Of a stretch of 36,380 bases of DNA, positions 1 to 7,595 are shown piece by piece. The DNA is from Pontiellaceae bacterium B12219 (GTDB taxonomy: Bacteria; Verrucomicrobiota; Kiritimatiellia; Kiritimatiellales; Pontiellaceae), in NCBI GenBank assembly GCA_029432795.1, contig JARNMJ010000045.1:1-36380 (forward strand), written 5' to 3'. The notes beneath the pieces are model-generated. The model had not been told where the DNA came from. It made no database searches and was given only the letters and a program-made list of their open reading frames with translations. Made by a program: the position numbers and the translations under genes. Positions within the stretch are counted from its first letter, which is position 1. Every line of letters begins with the position of its first letter.

Positions 1-89
1 AATTCCTGCCTCAACCGTTCCCGAAAACGCATCTGTCACCAGATTGGTTGAGCGCTGCACGGCATAGGTCGTTCCCGGTGCATTCGGCC
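1..89. repeat. Terminal direct repeat, left copy
   Basis: Bases 1-89 are identical to bases 36292-36380 at the other end of the window. The sequence encodes, on the minus strand, part of a C-terminal protein module that also occurs in diverged form near 28205-28300. The identity may reflect circularity of the source contig, or a contig that starts and ends in the same repeated gene segment. Confidence 0.95.
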
Positions 90-670
90 ACTCGAACGAA
101 ATCGAATCGGGATTCAGCGCCATCATACGTCGCCGTGATCAAATGCCAGCTACCATCGAGCGGGCAGGATCGGGTTCCAATCGCGGGATTACCATATGGC
201 TCAAAACGCATAGTAGTTCCCCTGGAACGCAATACCCAACCATGATTAATTCTTTTGCCGGTTGAATTTTCTTCAGCTGATTTACCGCCGAGCTCATCAA
301 AATCTCTCCAGAAATCATCTTCTGCTTTTATCCATATGGAGACCGTAAACGCAGCCCCGTCAAACGTAGAGAGATAACCGGCATCAGTCGTCTTACTGTT
401 ATTAATCAGCAGCACATCACCACCACCGGTAACAGGATCCTCAGAGATGGACTTAATCCGTAGCGAAAATCCCTTTTCACTGACCGTATCCGTCGAAAAA
501 CAGTCCGAATTCGCCGTTACAAACATCCCATCGTGGACCGGACCAGTCGTGCCGGAATTCTCAAATGTTTGGGAATCAAAAGCCCATTCCCCCACCAAGG
601 CGGTTTGTGCCGTCATGCTTCCTAACATCGCGAAAACGAGTGCCCCTGTCATTCGCTTTTTCTTGCTCAT
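11..670 (-). CDS. Secreted LamG-domain protein, C-terminus read out of frame
   Basis: About 219 residues. An N-terminal signal peptide (SKKKR then a hydrophobic stretch ending TAQTA) leads into a concanavalin-like LamG fold: ALVGEWAFD at the start and DGSWHLITATYDGA near residue 180. The ATG at 670 is preferred over the GTG at 673 because GAGAG lies 6 bases upstream of it. The signal peptide and first strand closely match the next gene upstream (2694-955), so the two are paralogues, and the 284-bp gap between them has no copy of the cluster promoter motif; they may be cotranscribed. Just after TYDGA, around base 120, the sequence continues as a C-terminal module (PDSISFEW, then TTYAVQRSTNLV) in another frame, and the LamG frame stops at 11-13. 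The gene is therefore either frameshifted or a deletion product; a LamG fold would be nearly complete but without its tail. LamG proteins of this type usually bind or decorate polysaccharide; no catalytic domain is visible. Confidence 0.6.
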   Translation of the reverse strand: MSKKKRMTGALVFAMLGSMTAQTALVGEWAFDSQTFENSGTTGPVHDGMFVTANSDCFSTDTVSEKGFSLRIKSISEDPVTGGGDVLLINNSKTTDAGYLSTFDGAAFTVSIWIKAEDDFWRDFDELGGKSAEENSTGKRINHGWVLRSRGTTMRFEPYGNPAIGTRSCPLDGSWHLITATYDGAESRFDFVRVAECTGNDLCRAALNQSGDRCVFGNG

Positions 671-954
671 CACGTACTCTCTTACCTCTCAAAAAGCTCT
701 CTTATTTAACCGGTAAAACCTGCAAATTTAATCAAGATTTAATCCGGGAGAATTCCGACCCAACGTCAGCGTATTCATTACGTCACTTCAGAATCGTTTC
801 CTGCAACAGCTGTAATGATGTTGTCAGGTTGCCAACACTCAAGTTCCCGCAATAAGCGCAGTTTCGGCACTCCACCGGAACAGTTTTATTGGATACCAGC
901 CAGATGCCCCCCTTACTCAGTCAGGAAGGACATCTGATTGGCGTTAATATGATT

Positions 955-2694
955 TTACTCGACGATTACCCGGAAAAACTCCGCGTCCTGATTTTTAGGA
1001 GGAAGAACAACTGTTGTGGTCGGAGGAGTTCCAACCACATTGGAGAATGTGCCCCATCCACTCTCAATATTGAGATTCAGGTTGCTCTGAATACTGTAGA
1101 GGAAGGCTGCATCTGTTTCCCACGACAGCAAGTTTCCATCATAAACGAGCGTCGGCACCCCCGCCTCGCGTGTAACGGCTGTAAGTTGCACCTGCGCAAC
1201 GCAGGCCCGGTAGACTGCATCTGTAATTTCAATAACCAATGTACCCCCTGAGGAGGTCATATTCGTAAAATTCACATAGCCGTTGCTAACCGTGCAATCC
1301 GAATAATTGGTGATGCCGCCAATTGTCCAATCGGTCGAGAAACTTTCTGCAAGGCCGGCATCATCGTCAGCCGCTCCCCCCACAATGTTATAACTCAACG
1401 TGTCATCTAATCCCGTGAACGTAAGCGTTATGCTATTGTTATCGGGGCCACTGTTCCAAAGAGCAATTCCATCCGCATAGACAGAAGCATCGGTGGTGTT
1501 ACCACCGTTTCCTGCAACAAAGCTGCCTTGATTTCTCTGAGAATCACCATTCATTACTACGTCAAGACTAACGAGAGTTGTGCCTCCATCAGATAAACGT
1601 ACCAAACCGGAAAGGCCAAGGTTCGGATAGATAATGTCATTGTAGTTCGGTACGGCCGAAGGGGTAGCACCGAAATCAATCGCGAGAGTATCTCCAGCCT
1701 GGATCGGATCACCAACGAGAGGCGGCTCGACCACAACTTCAACCTGAGCGGTATCCGTATTGCCACTTTCATCGGTCACGGTCAGCGTAGCAGTGTGAGT
1801 ACCAACCATCGTATACGTGTTGGTAACAATCATTCCATACCCCGTATTTCCATCACCGAAATCCCACGAATAATCACTGATGTTTGTGCTGGACTCACTG
1901 AGTGATCCATCGAAAACAACATCGAACGGGATTAATCCGGTTTCCGGTGTCGCAGAGGCATAAGCAATCGCATAATCCAGCGTAACGGCACTGTAAAGAT
2001 TGGAAATTTCGGTCGCAGACAGTTCGTTGTCATACACCCGGAAGTCATCCATCATCCCCTTAAAGAACATCTTCCCCCCCTCACTGCCAATATAGAATTT
2101 CGTGATGCTATCCAGACTTGCAGTAAGGTTTGTTCCCGCCACAACGACGGCACCGTCATGATAGATCGCCATATCTCCACTTGCGGCATTTTTTGTAAAT
2201 GCCCAATGGTGCCATCTTCCATCAAAAAGGGATTCATCGTTTAGCTGAATCCGTTGCCGAACTGTACCGACATACCCTGCATCCCAATAGACTGTCGTAT
2301 CGAAAGGCAAATGATTGTTGAGCTCGCGAATATTTGTCGCAGTATAAGCAGAAAACCCGTTTGCATTTTGATTAGCTACAACATCACGTGCGCACCAAAA
2401 TGAAACCGTTATTTCGTCCGAAACAGTCGACATAACATCTCCGAAATTCCAAACCGTGCAGTCCGTTCCATTCAGTTCAAGCGCCCCCCCGATAACTCCG
2501 TTCGTCGTCCAAACCGGACTAATAACCGTTCCATCGTATAGGCCTGCAGCTGCAGAATTCGATGCCGTAGTTCCGCTCGTTTCATCAAACGCCCAATGTC
2601 CCACCAATGCGGCCTGCGTGGTTGTTCCGATCAATAGACCGGAAATAAGCATCATCATCCGCGAACTGACTTTATTCATATTTTTTATTTTCAC
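955..2694 (-). CDS. Secreted LamG-PKD protein with C-terminal FxRVIVE module
   Basis: About 579 residues, probably extracellular and carbohydrate-binding. The best start is the GTG at 2694: GGAGG stands 5 bases before it, while the ATG at 2706 overlaps that ribosome site and the ATG at 2679 lies 20 bases from it. A signal peptide ends at TTTQA. LamG follows at about residues 28-240 (ALVGHWAFDE; GRWHHWAFTKNAASG; MMDDFRVYDNELS), then a PKD domain at about 240-325 (YSWDFGDGNTG, THTATLTVTDESG). A third beta-rich domain of unknown type starts at about 340 (LAIDFGATPS). The last 65 residues form a module ending DAEFFRVIVE at the stop codon, shared with other secreted proteins here. A copy of the 33-bp promoter motif lies 168 bp upstream. 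No catalytic residues are recognised; a role in glycan binding is inference. Confidence 0.8.
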   Translation of the reverse strand: MKIKNMNKVSSRMMMLISGLLIGTTTQAALVGHWAFDETSGTTASNSAAAGLYDGTVISPVWTTNGVIGGALELNGTDCTVWNFGDVMSTVSDEITVSFWCARDVVANQNANGFSAYTATNIRELNNHLPFDTTVYWDAGYVGTVRQRIQLNDESLFDGRWHHWAFTKNAASGDMAIYHDGAVVVAGTNLTASLDSITKFYIGSEGGKMFFKGMMDDFRVYDNELSATEISNLYSAVTLDYAIAYASATPETGLIPFDVVFDGSLSESSTNISDYSWDFGDGNTGYGMIVTNTYTMVGTHTATLTVTDESGNTDTAQVEVVVEPPLVGDPIQAGDTLAIDFGATPSAVPNYNDIIYPNLGLSGLVRLSDGGTTLVSLDVVMNGDSQRNQGSFVAGNGGNTTDASVYADGIALWNSGPDNNSITLTFTGLDDTLSYNIVGGAADDDAGLAESFSTDWTIGGITNYSDCTVSNGYVNFTNMTSSGGTLVIEITDAVYRACVAQVQLTAVTREAGVPTLVYDGNLLSWETDAAFLYSIQSNLNLNIESGWGTFSNVVGTPPTTTVVLPPKNQDAEFFRVIVE

Positions 2695-2862
2695 TAGTAC
2701 CTCCATTTATTTGCTCGTTGATCTCTAACAATCCAAGATCAGTACAAGGATCCCCCCAAACACAAACAGACATCCAATTCAGTCTGCGGAGGCATATCCC
2801 CTTGATACTTGATTTAAAATACAGAAAAACTGAGGGACCAGACTCCTTCAGCACCATACAGT

Positions 2863-2895
2863 TACTTGTACACACCTCGCGTCAGCACTGGGACA
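2863..2895 (-). promoter_or_regulatory. 33-bp cluster motif, copy H
   Basis: Minus strand: TGTCCCAG, 13 bases, TGTGTA, 2 bases, AGTA. It has the same spacing as the seven other copies but carries G instead of A at position 8. It lies 168 bp upstream of the GTG start of the LamG-PKD gene. The rest of the 2695-3178 intergenic region holds the bidirectional terminator near 3126-3161 and nothing else I recognise. Confidence 0.65.
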
Positions 2896-3125
2896 GCACG
2901 TCTGTTTTTTTTAATTAAACGTCCGCATCTCGATACCGTCCCCGTATTTCAGGCATATTTCCACTCCACCAGCATCTGCCCCCGTTGGGAGAAAAAGTTT
3001 TGACCGACATGATTTTGCTTAATCATCTCGAAAGAAAGGTGCGGCGGCGGTTGCACCCCCGAATCGACCGCCATCTTTGGATCCCGTTTTTTCCAGAATG
3101 TCTATCTTCTTGAAAACGAGAGCTG

Positions 3126-3161
3126 AAAAAAACTCTCCGATCGCACGGAGAGTTATTTTTT
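3126..3161. terminator. Bidirectional intrinsic terminator
   Basis: AACTCTCCG (3131-3139), a 6-base loop, and CGGAGAGTT (3146-3154) form a perfect 9-bp stem. On the minus strand the hairpin runs straight into a T tract, ending the PEP-CTERM gene that stops at 3179. On the plus strand it is followed by ATTTTTTCT, so it may work both ways. Confidence 0.9.
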
Positions 3162-3178
3162 CTATCTCAATAGATGGA

Positions 3179-3886
3179 TTAAATCATCAACCGGCGGCGG
3201 ATAAAGAGTATGCCCCCACCAAAAGCAGCAACCAAACCGATGGTTGCAGGTTCAGGAATCGCCCGAATCTGAATCGCATTGATATTGGCATTTCCGCTCC
3301 CGAGATAATCAGCAAAAAAAGAAGCTTCACCCGTTGCATCCGCCGTAAAGGTACCAATGACATACGTGCCACCCGCACCACCAGCAGCGACGCTGCCATT
3401 ACCGAGGGAAGTAAACTCGCCGGCCGTACCACCGTCCAAAACAAGAACATTGTTTCTGCCGGATCTCGTATCCGAAGAGAAAACCTGAACCTGATATTCC
3501 TGTCCATCGGTCAAATTACCCAGCGTAATGGTACCGCCGGCCGCCTTAAGCCATTGGGCAGAACCCAGCAACGAGCCGAAATCACCTGATAGATTACTAA
3601 AACCAGCATCTGCCCCGTTATCGATCGGATCAATCATCACATTTCCGTCATTGTTCAGATCGGCAATACCACCGCCTCCGGTACCATCGAACGCAACTGT
3701 GTTAACAGTAAAACTGTCGGTTGCTCCAAGGTTATAGGCATATTCCAACGCCCCGAGTGTACTGACATCAGTATCACCCGTCAGACCCGCAGTAGATTCC
3801 CAGTCCACAATAACAGCGGCCTGAGAAACCCCCGCCATCAACACGGCCATTCCGGTCACTCCTATGATCTTCTTTATTTTTTTCAT
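3179..3886 (-). CDS. PEP-CTERM sorted surface protein
   Basis: About 235 residues. An N-terminal signal peptide (KKIKKIIG then a hydrophobic core ending SQA) and a C-terminal sorting signal, IPEPATIGL then a hydrophobic helix and RRRLMI, mark it as an exosortase (EpsH/XrtA-type) substrate. The body is Gly/Asp/Asn-rich and beta-type (DFGSLLGSAQWLKAAGG, then TITLGNLTDGQEYQVQV), like many PVC PEP-CTERM proteins of unknown function. AAGGG lies 6 bases before the ATG at 3886, which favours it over the ATG at 3889. The gene is monocistronic: the 33-bp motif lies 54 bp upstream and an intrinsic terminator 25 bp downstream. No exosortase gene is present here. It could be an adhesive or matrix protein made together with the degradative enzymes; that is inference. 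Confidence 0.85.
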   Translation of the reverse strand: MKKIKKIIGVTGMAVLMAGVSQAAVIVDWESTAGLTGDTDVSTLGALEYAYNLGATDSFTVNTVAFDGTGGGGIADLNNDGNVMIDPIDNGADAGFSNLSGDFGSLLGSAQWLKAAGGTITLGNLTDGQEYQVQVFSSDTRSGRNNVLVLDGGTAGEFTSLGNGSVAAGGAGGTYVIGTFTADATGEASFFADYLGSGNANINAIQIRAIPEPATIGLVAAFGGGILFIRRRLMI

Positions 3887-3940
3887 CATATTCCCTTATT
3901 TTTCACTCGAATGGACCATCCAAACAAGTATGCCTTTACA

Positions 3941-3973
3941 TACTCGTACACAGAGAAACTGCATATTGGGACA
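3941..3973 (-). promoter_or_regulatory. 33-bp cluster motif, copy G
   Basis: Minus strand: TGTCCCAA, 13 bases, TGTGTA, 2 bases, AGTA. It lies 54 bp upstream of the PEP-CTERM start and is one of the best matches to the consensus of the eight copies. Confidence 0.75.
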
Positions 3974-4200
3974 TGACATTTTATTTTTTGTAAAAAAAGA
4001 GAAAGCGGTCGATAAAAAATGTAATCCGTTGCGCCTACATCAATTAGCTCTGATTTCATAGATGAAACGAATTAATAAAAAAGGAGATAATATCGACGAT
4101 ATCCGCGAACAGTTTTTTCTGACAAGCAATCTACCTTCTCCGAGCGAGATCAAACTCTGCCAGAGCACCTGATCAGCATACTCTTTCCTTGCATTTTTGA

Positions 4201-4419
4201 GTGGATTTGAAAAGCCAGTCGGCGGCGGTTATACGCAAAAAACCGGAACAGCTCTAAAAGGTATATTGGAAAAAATGTTGTTTGGTTGCCGGACTGCTCT
4301 TGGGCAATGTGGGTGTTCACGAGGAAACAATCGTTCGGTACGTCGAATACCAAAAACGGAAGAATTCAGACCAGCTCCGATTGGAGCTGAAAACAGGCGG
4401 AACGAAGTGGAACCATAGA
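4201..4419 (+). pseudogene. Decayed IS200/IS605-type (Y1) transposase C-terminal remnant
   Basis: This is the only plausible coding trace on the plus strand. Reading from 4201 gives VDLKSQSAAVIRKKPEQL, an in-frame TAA at 4255-4257, then KVYW, LLLGNVGVHEETIVRYVEYQ and KRKNSDQLRLEL. The order resembles the end of IS200-like TnpA proteins: a LKxxSAxxxRKxxPEL helix, a [L/Y]WxxxxxxGxVG segment, then ETxxxYVExQ. The catalytic HUH and Tyr parts are not seen upstream, and a stop interrupts the frame, so the element is dead. A GC-rich hairpin follows directly (4420-4439), as expected at an IS200/IS605 end. The family assignment is from memory of the motif order and is moderately secure. The rest of the 3890-4480 gap holds promoter copy G and nothing else recognised. 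Confidence 0.5.
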
Positions 4420-4439
4420 ACCCCGGGTATGCCCGGGGT
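4420..4439. repeat. GC-rich perfect hairpin: IS end or terminator
   Basis: ACCCCGGG (4420-4427), loop TATG, CCCGGGGT (4432-4439) form an 8-bp perfect stem. It lies directly after the transposase remnant and 41 bases beyond the stop of the tandem GH43 gene. No T tract follows on either strand, so a classic intrinsic terminator is less likely than a transposon subterminal hairpin, though it could still stop transcription or protect the mRNA end. Confidence 0.6.
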
Positions 4440-4480
4440 ATCCTATATTCATTCGTACTTTTGCAGTTTGTTTTTCCCTC

Positions 4481-7093
4481 TTAATTCTTGATCTTGGGAA
4501 ATACCTGCACTTCTGCCAAACACAAACCATTCGTGCCCGAATTTAACTGAACCTTCACATACCGTCCCTTTGCCCCCCCCGCATTGAGCGTTGTCGGGAA
4601 CTTAGCCTGTTTGGTCTGATGGCTGGACCAGACTTCATTCAGACGGTCATCTAACACGTAAACAGTATAGTCACTGAGCCTGCCTTTAGCACTGTCATCC
4701 GATCTGTTCCAGATGTTGATATCCCCGATCTCATAGCTCTCTTCAAGATCGACCTGCCACCATGCATTTTCTTCATTCCCCGTATGCGTCACAGATCCGT
4801 CGAAAAAAGCTCCTGCGGTATTCCCGTCAACGGCTTTACTTGCTGATGCTCTATGAGACGTCGAAGACTGTGTGGCCGGTTTTCCTTTAGCAACATTTGA
4901 ATTGATCAGCTTTTTAGGTATCGGAATGCTGGTTGCCAGCACTTCAACCTCAGCAAGGCTTAGCGCATCTGTGCCAGTCAACTGAACTTTAACGATTCTG
5001 CCGACTTTGCCCCCCACATACACGGAGGTCGGACGTTCCGCAGGCGAGGTCTGATGGCGAGACCAGACTTCCGCCTGCTTCTCATCCAATATGGAAATCG
5101 TATAATCACTTAATTTTTCAGCGCCAGCAGCACCTGTCTGGTTCCAGATTTTGATTTCATCAACCAGAAAGTCTGTTCCCAGATCCACCTGCCACCATGC
5201 GTTCGACTCGCTACGCGTACACGTTACAGAAGCATCTTCCCGCTCACTGCTTGTGTTACCGTCAACGGCTCTTCCGGGCTCCGCATTAAAGTCCGTACTG
5301 GACTGCGTTGCCGTTGCATTCAAAGCCACATTGAAAGGAACGGGAGAAACCCCCTCCTCCGTTTGAACCACCTTTTTAATGGTTCCATCTTCATTATAGT
5401 ATAAGTAATCCACACATACGGAACGTCTGTGGTTACGGCCACTCAGTGCTGCACTATGATAGAATATATACCAGCGTCCTTTGAACTTGACGATCGAATG
5501 GTGATTGGTAACACACCCCGGAACGGCATCCATCAGGATACCCTGATAGGTAAACGGCCCCATCGGAGAAGTACTCGTGCAATAGGCGATCGGGGCATGG
5601 GTGCCGGTGGCGTAGGATAAATAATAGATTCCATTTCTTTTATGCATCCACGGCCCCTCATAAAACTTGGGCAAGGTCACGTACTTTACGCCACTGTGAC
5701 TCTTCATATCATCATTCAGTTTTACAATACGCAATGCATCCCGATGCCCGCCCCAGTATAGATATGCCTGTCCGTCATCATCAATAAAACAGGCCGGATC
5801 GATCTCATCTGTACCCTCAATATACGATCCCGAGTCTGTAAACGGACCGGAGGGAGAGCTGCTGGTTGCAACACCGATTCTGTTTTTATTATTCTTATCT
5901 CTCGCCGGATAGTAGTAATAGTAGGTCCCGTCTTTATACGCACAATCCGGTGCCCACAAATTCCCGCGACGGGCCCAACTGATATCGTCGGTATGCATAA
6001 TCTGACCGTGGTCGGTCCAGTTGACCAAATCCGGTGAAGAAAATACATGATGCCCATTCATCGAACCATAGCTCGTTGCATCATCCTGATCATGCGATGG
6101 ATAAATCCACATTTTGCCATCAGCCCAAACATGGGCCGAAGGATCTGCGGTATACATGTGGGTGATAATTGGGTTTCCACCCTTTTCCATGTCTATACCG
6201 CGCGTTTGCTGAACCATATTGATCGTTCCGTCGTCATTAAACGTGACTTCATCGAAACAAATGGAACGGTTGGTTGCTTTTCCGCCGGAAAGATCCGCAC
6301 TGTGATAAAACAGGTACCACGTTCCTTTATACTCCACAATAGAACCATGCGTGGTATACGAACTCGTTTTCTCGAGAAAAACGCCTTTGCAATCCCAGGG
6401 TCCCATCGGATTTGAACTCATGGCATACCGCATCTGATGACCGTCTTTTGCATTATCCGGATACATCAGGTAATAAATTCCTTCCCGTTTGAAAACAAAC
6501 GGTCCCTCGCGGTGGTCATCGAGCTCCTGCAAAACCCACTCGCCGTCAATCTCCATCATGTTCTTTTTGAGTTTGACCGCATAGCATTTTTTATTAACCA
6601 CAGCATACAAATAGGCCTGTCCGTCATCATCGATGAACACACAAGGGTCGCAATAGGTCGTAGCGCCTTTCACAGTTCCCTTCACCTTGAAATCAGAAGC
6701 GGGCTTTGTGCTGGTTGCAATGCCGATTTCCCACTCGCCATCATCATTGGTATGGGGAAAATAAAAATAGTAGATTCCATCTTTATACACACAGTCCGGT
6801 GCCCACATAGACCCCGAAACCCCACTCCAGTCGACATCCCGCGAATGCAGAATTTCCCCATGGTCTTTCCAGTTGAGCATGTCGTCGGTGGAAAAGACAT
6901 GATACCCATCCATGGACCGATAGCCTTTTCCTTTGATATCCGTCGACGGATAAACATACAGGCGGCCATCCTCCCATACATGGGCAGACGGATCGGCGGT
7001 GAACATATGTTTAATGAACGGATTCGTGGCTCGCTCTGCAGCGTGCAGATTTCCAACTAAACAAATAATACATACAACAAATAGTTTTCTCAT
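4481..7093 (-). CDS. Tandem GH43-like glycosidase with two F5/8-type (fucolectin-like) domains
   Basis: 870 residues. Signal peptide of about 19 residues (GNLHAA), then two five-bladed beta-propellers of GH43 type: about residues 22-300 and 305-590. Each has the expected triad: base Asp in TADPSAHVW (Asp34, and again near 314), the pKa-modulating Asp in DPCVFIDDDGQAYLY or DPACFIDDDGQAYLY, and acid Glu in REGPFVFKR or YEGPWMHKR. GH43 enzymes are arabinosidases, xylosidases or galactosidases; the specificity is not readable. Two discoidin-type domains follow (about 590-725 and 729-870), each with AVDGNT, NAWWQVDLG/E, IxIWN and LSDYT, resembling fucolectin/CBM32-47 modules. AAAGG precedes the ATG. 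The first propeller and signal peptide are near-copies of those in the adjacent gene (9896-7596). The 33-bp motif lies 164 bp upstream. Confidence 0.85.
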   Translation of the reverse strand: MRKLFVVCIICLVGNLHAAERATNPFIKHMFTADPSAHVWEDGRLYVYPSTDIKGKGYRSMDGYHVFSTDDMLNWKDHGEILHSRDVDWSGVSGSMWAPDCVYKDGIYYFYFPHTNDDGEWEIGIATSTKPASDFKVKGTVKGATTYCDPCVFIDDDGQAYLYAVVNKKCYAVKLKKNMMEIDGEWVLQELDDHREGPFVFKREGIYYLMYPDNAKDGHQMRYAMSSNPMGPWDCKGVFLEKTSSYTTHGSIVEYKGTWYLFYHSADLSGGKATNRSICFDEVTFNDDGTINMVQQTRGIDMEKGGNPIITHMYTADPSAHVWADGKMWIYPSHDQDDATSYGSMNGHHVFSSPDLVNWTDHGQIMHTDDISWARRGNLWAPDCAYKDGTYYYYYPARDKNNKNRIGVATSSSPSGPFTDSGSYIEGTDEIDPACFIDDDGQAYLYWGGHRDALRIVKLNDDMKSHSGVKYVTLPKFYEGPWMHKRNGIYYLSYATGTHAPIAYCTSTSPMGPFTYQGILMDAVPGCVTNHHSIVKFKGRWYIFYHSAALSGRNHRRSVCVDYLYYNEDGTIKKVVQTEEGVSPVPFNVALNATATQSSTDFNAEPGRAVDGNTSSEREDASVTCTRSESNAWWQVDLGTDFLVDEIKIWNQTGAAGAEKLSDYTISILDEKQAEVWSRHQTSPAERPTSVYVGGKVGRIVKVQLTGTDALSLAEVEVLATSIPIPKKLINSNVAKGKPATQSSTSHRASASKAVDGNTAGAFFDGSVTHTGNEENAWWQVDLEESYEIGDINIWNRSDDSAKGRLSDYTVYVLDDRLNEVWSSHQTKQAKFPTTLNAGGAKGRYVKVQLNSGTNGLCLAEVQVFPKIKN

Positions 7094-7257
7094 TTTACAA
7101 CCTTTAACTTATATCCTCAGCATTCATTAACATCTAAAAACAAACAATTTACTTCAAAGCGATTTATAAAAACTCTCCTTACATAAACAACTCACGAAAG
7201 ACCGCGCTTACATACCGTTCAAAACCCGGAAACCAAACACCAGATCACGAATTCAGA

Positions 7258-7290
7258 TATTCATGAGCAGGTAAACCGGGAATTAGGACA
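7258..7290 (-). promoter_or_regulatory. 33-bp cluster motif, copy F
   Basis: Minus strand: TGTCCTAA, 13 bases, TGCTCA, 2 bases, AATA. It carries T at position 6 like copy E, the other GH43 upstream region. It ends 164 bp before the tandem GH43 start. Confidence 0.65.
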
Positions 7291-7364
7291 CCATTAAGCA
7301 GAGAACCAAACCGATCATACCTCACTCGCCCGATTTCAACTTCATCATCGAGTTGATCAAAACT

Positions 7365-7382
7365 GGACAAAGACATTTGTCC
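7365..7382. repeat. Short inverted repeat GGACAAA-N4-TTTGTCC
   Basis: A perfect 7-bp stem with a 4-base loop lies between the two GH43 genes. It has no T tract on the minus strand and shares GGACA with the cluster motif. It could be an operator half-site pair or a weak hairpin; the function is unknown. Confidence 0.4.
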
Positions 7383-7595
7383 TTATGTTTTTCCCCGCGA
7401 GCACTACCGCCCTCTTATCTTCCCCAAGAACCTCACAAACTACGAGGTATTAAGAAAATACGATCTTTAGCAACGCCCACTCGCAATGCCCTAAACCATT
7501 TCCAAGTTACCCATTGCCTTTGACCGCCCCCGGGAACTCCTTGCAACAGCACTCTCTGCCGCCATCCAAATTAACCTATGCCCAAAATCCTGATC

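Larger units (their letters stand above)
7094..7595. other. Intergenic region between the two GH43 genes
   Basis: 502 bases without a gene. It holds the 33-bp motif at 7258-7290 and a small inverted repeat at 7365-7382. No clear terminator follows the upstream GH43 gene. I see nothing in 7383-7595. Confidence 0.6.

Noticed and set aside
2590-2606. A TGTCCCA string on the plus strand resembling the first box of the cluster motif
   Set aside because: It lies inside the LamG coding sequence on the opposite strand, and the second box is not at the required distance.
4062-4172. A 36-codon plus-strand frame beginning MKRINKKGDN in the gap before the transposase remnant
   Set aside because: It is very short, has no recognised family and no clear ribosome site; it may be chance or part of the decayed element.
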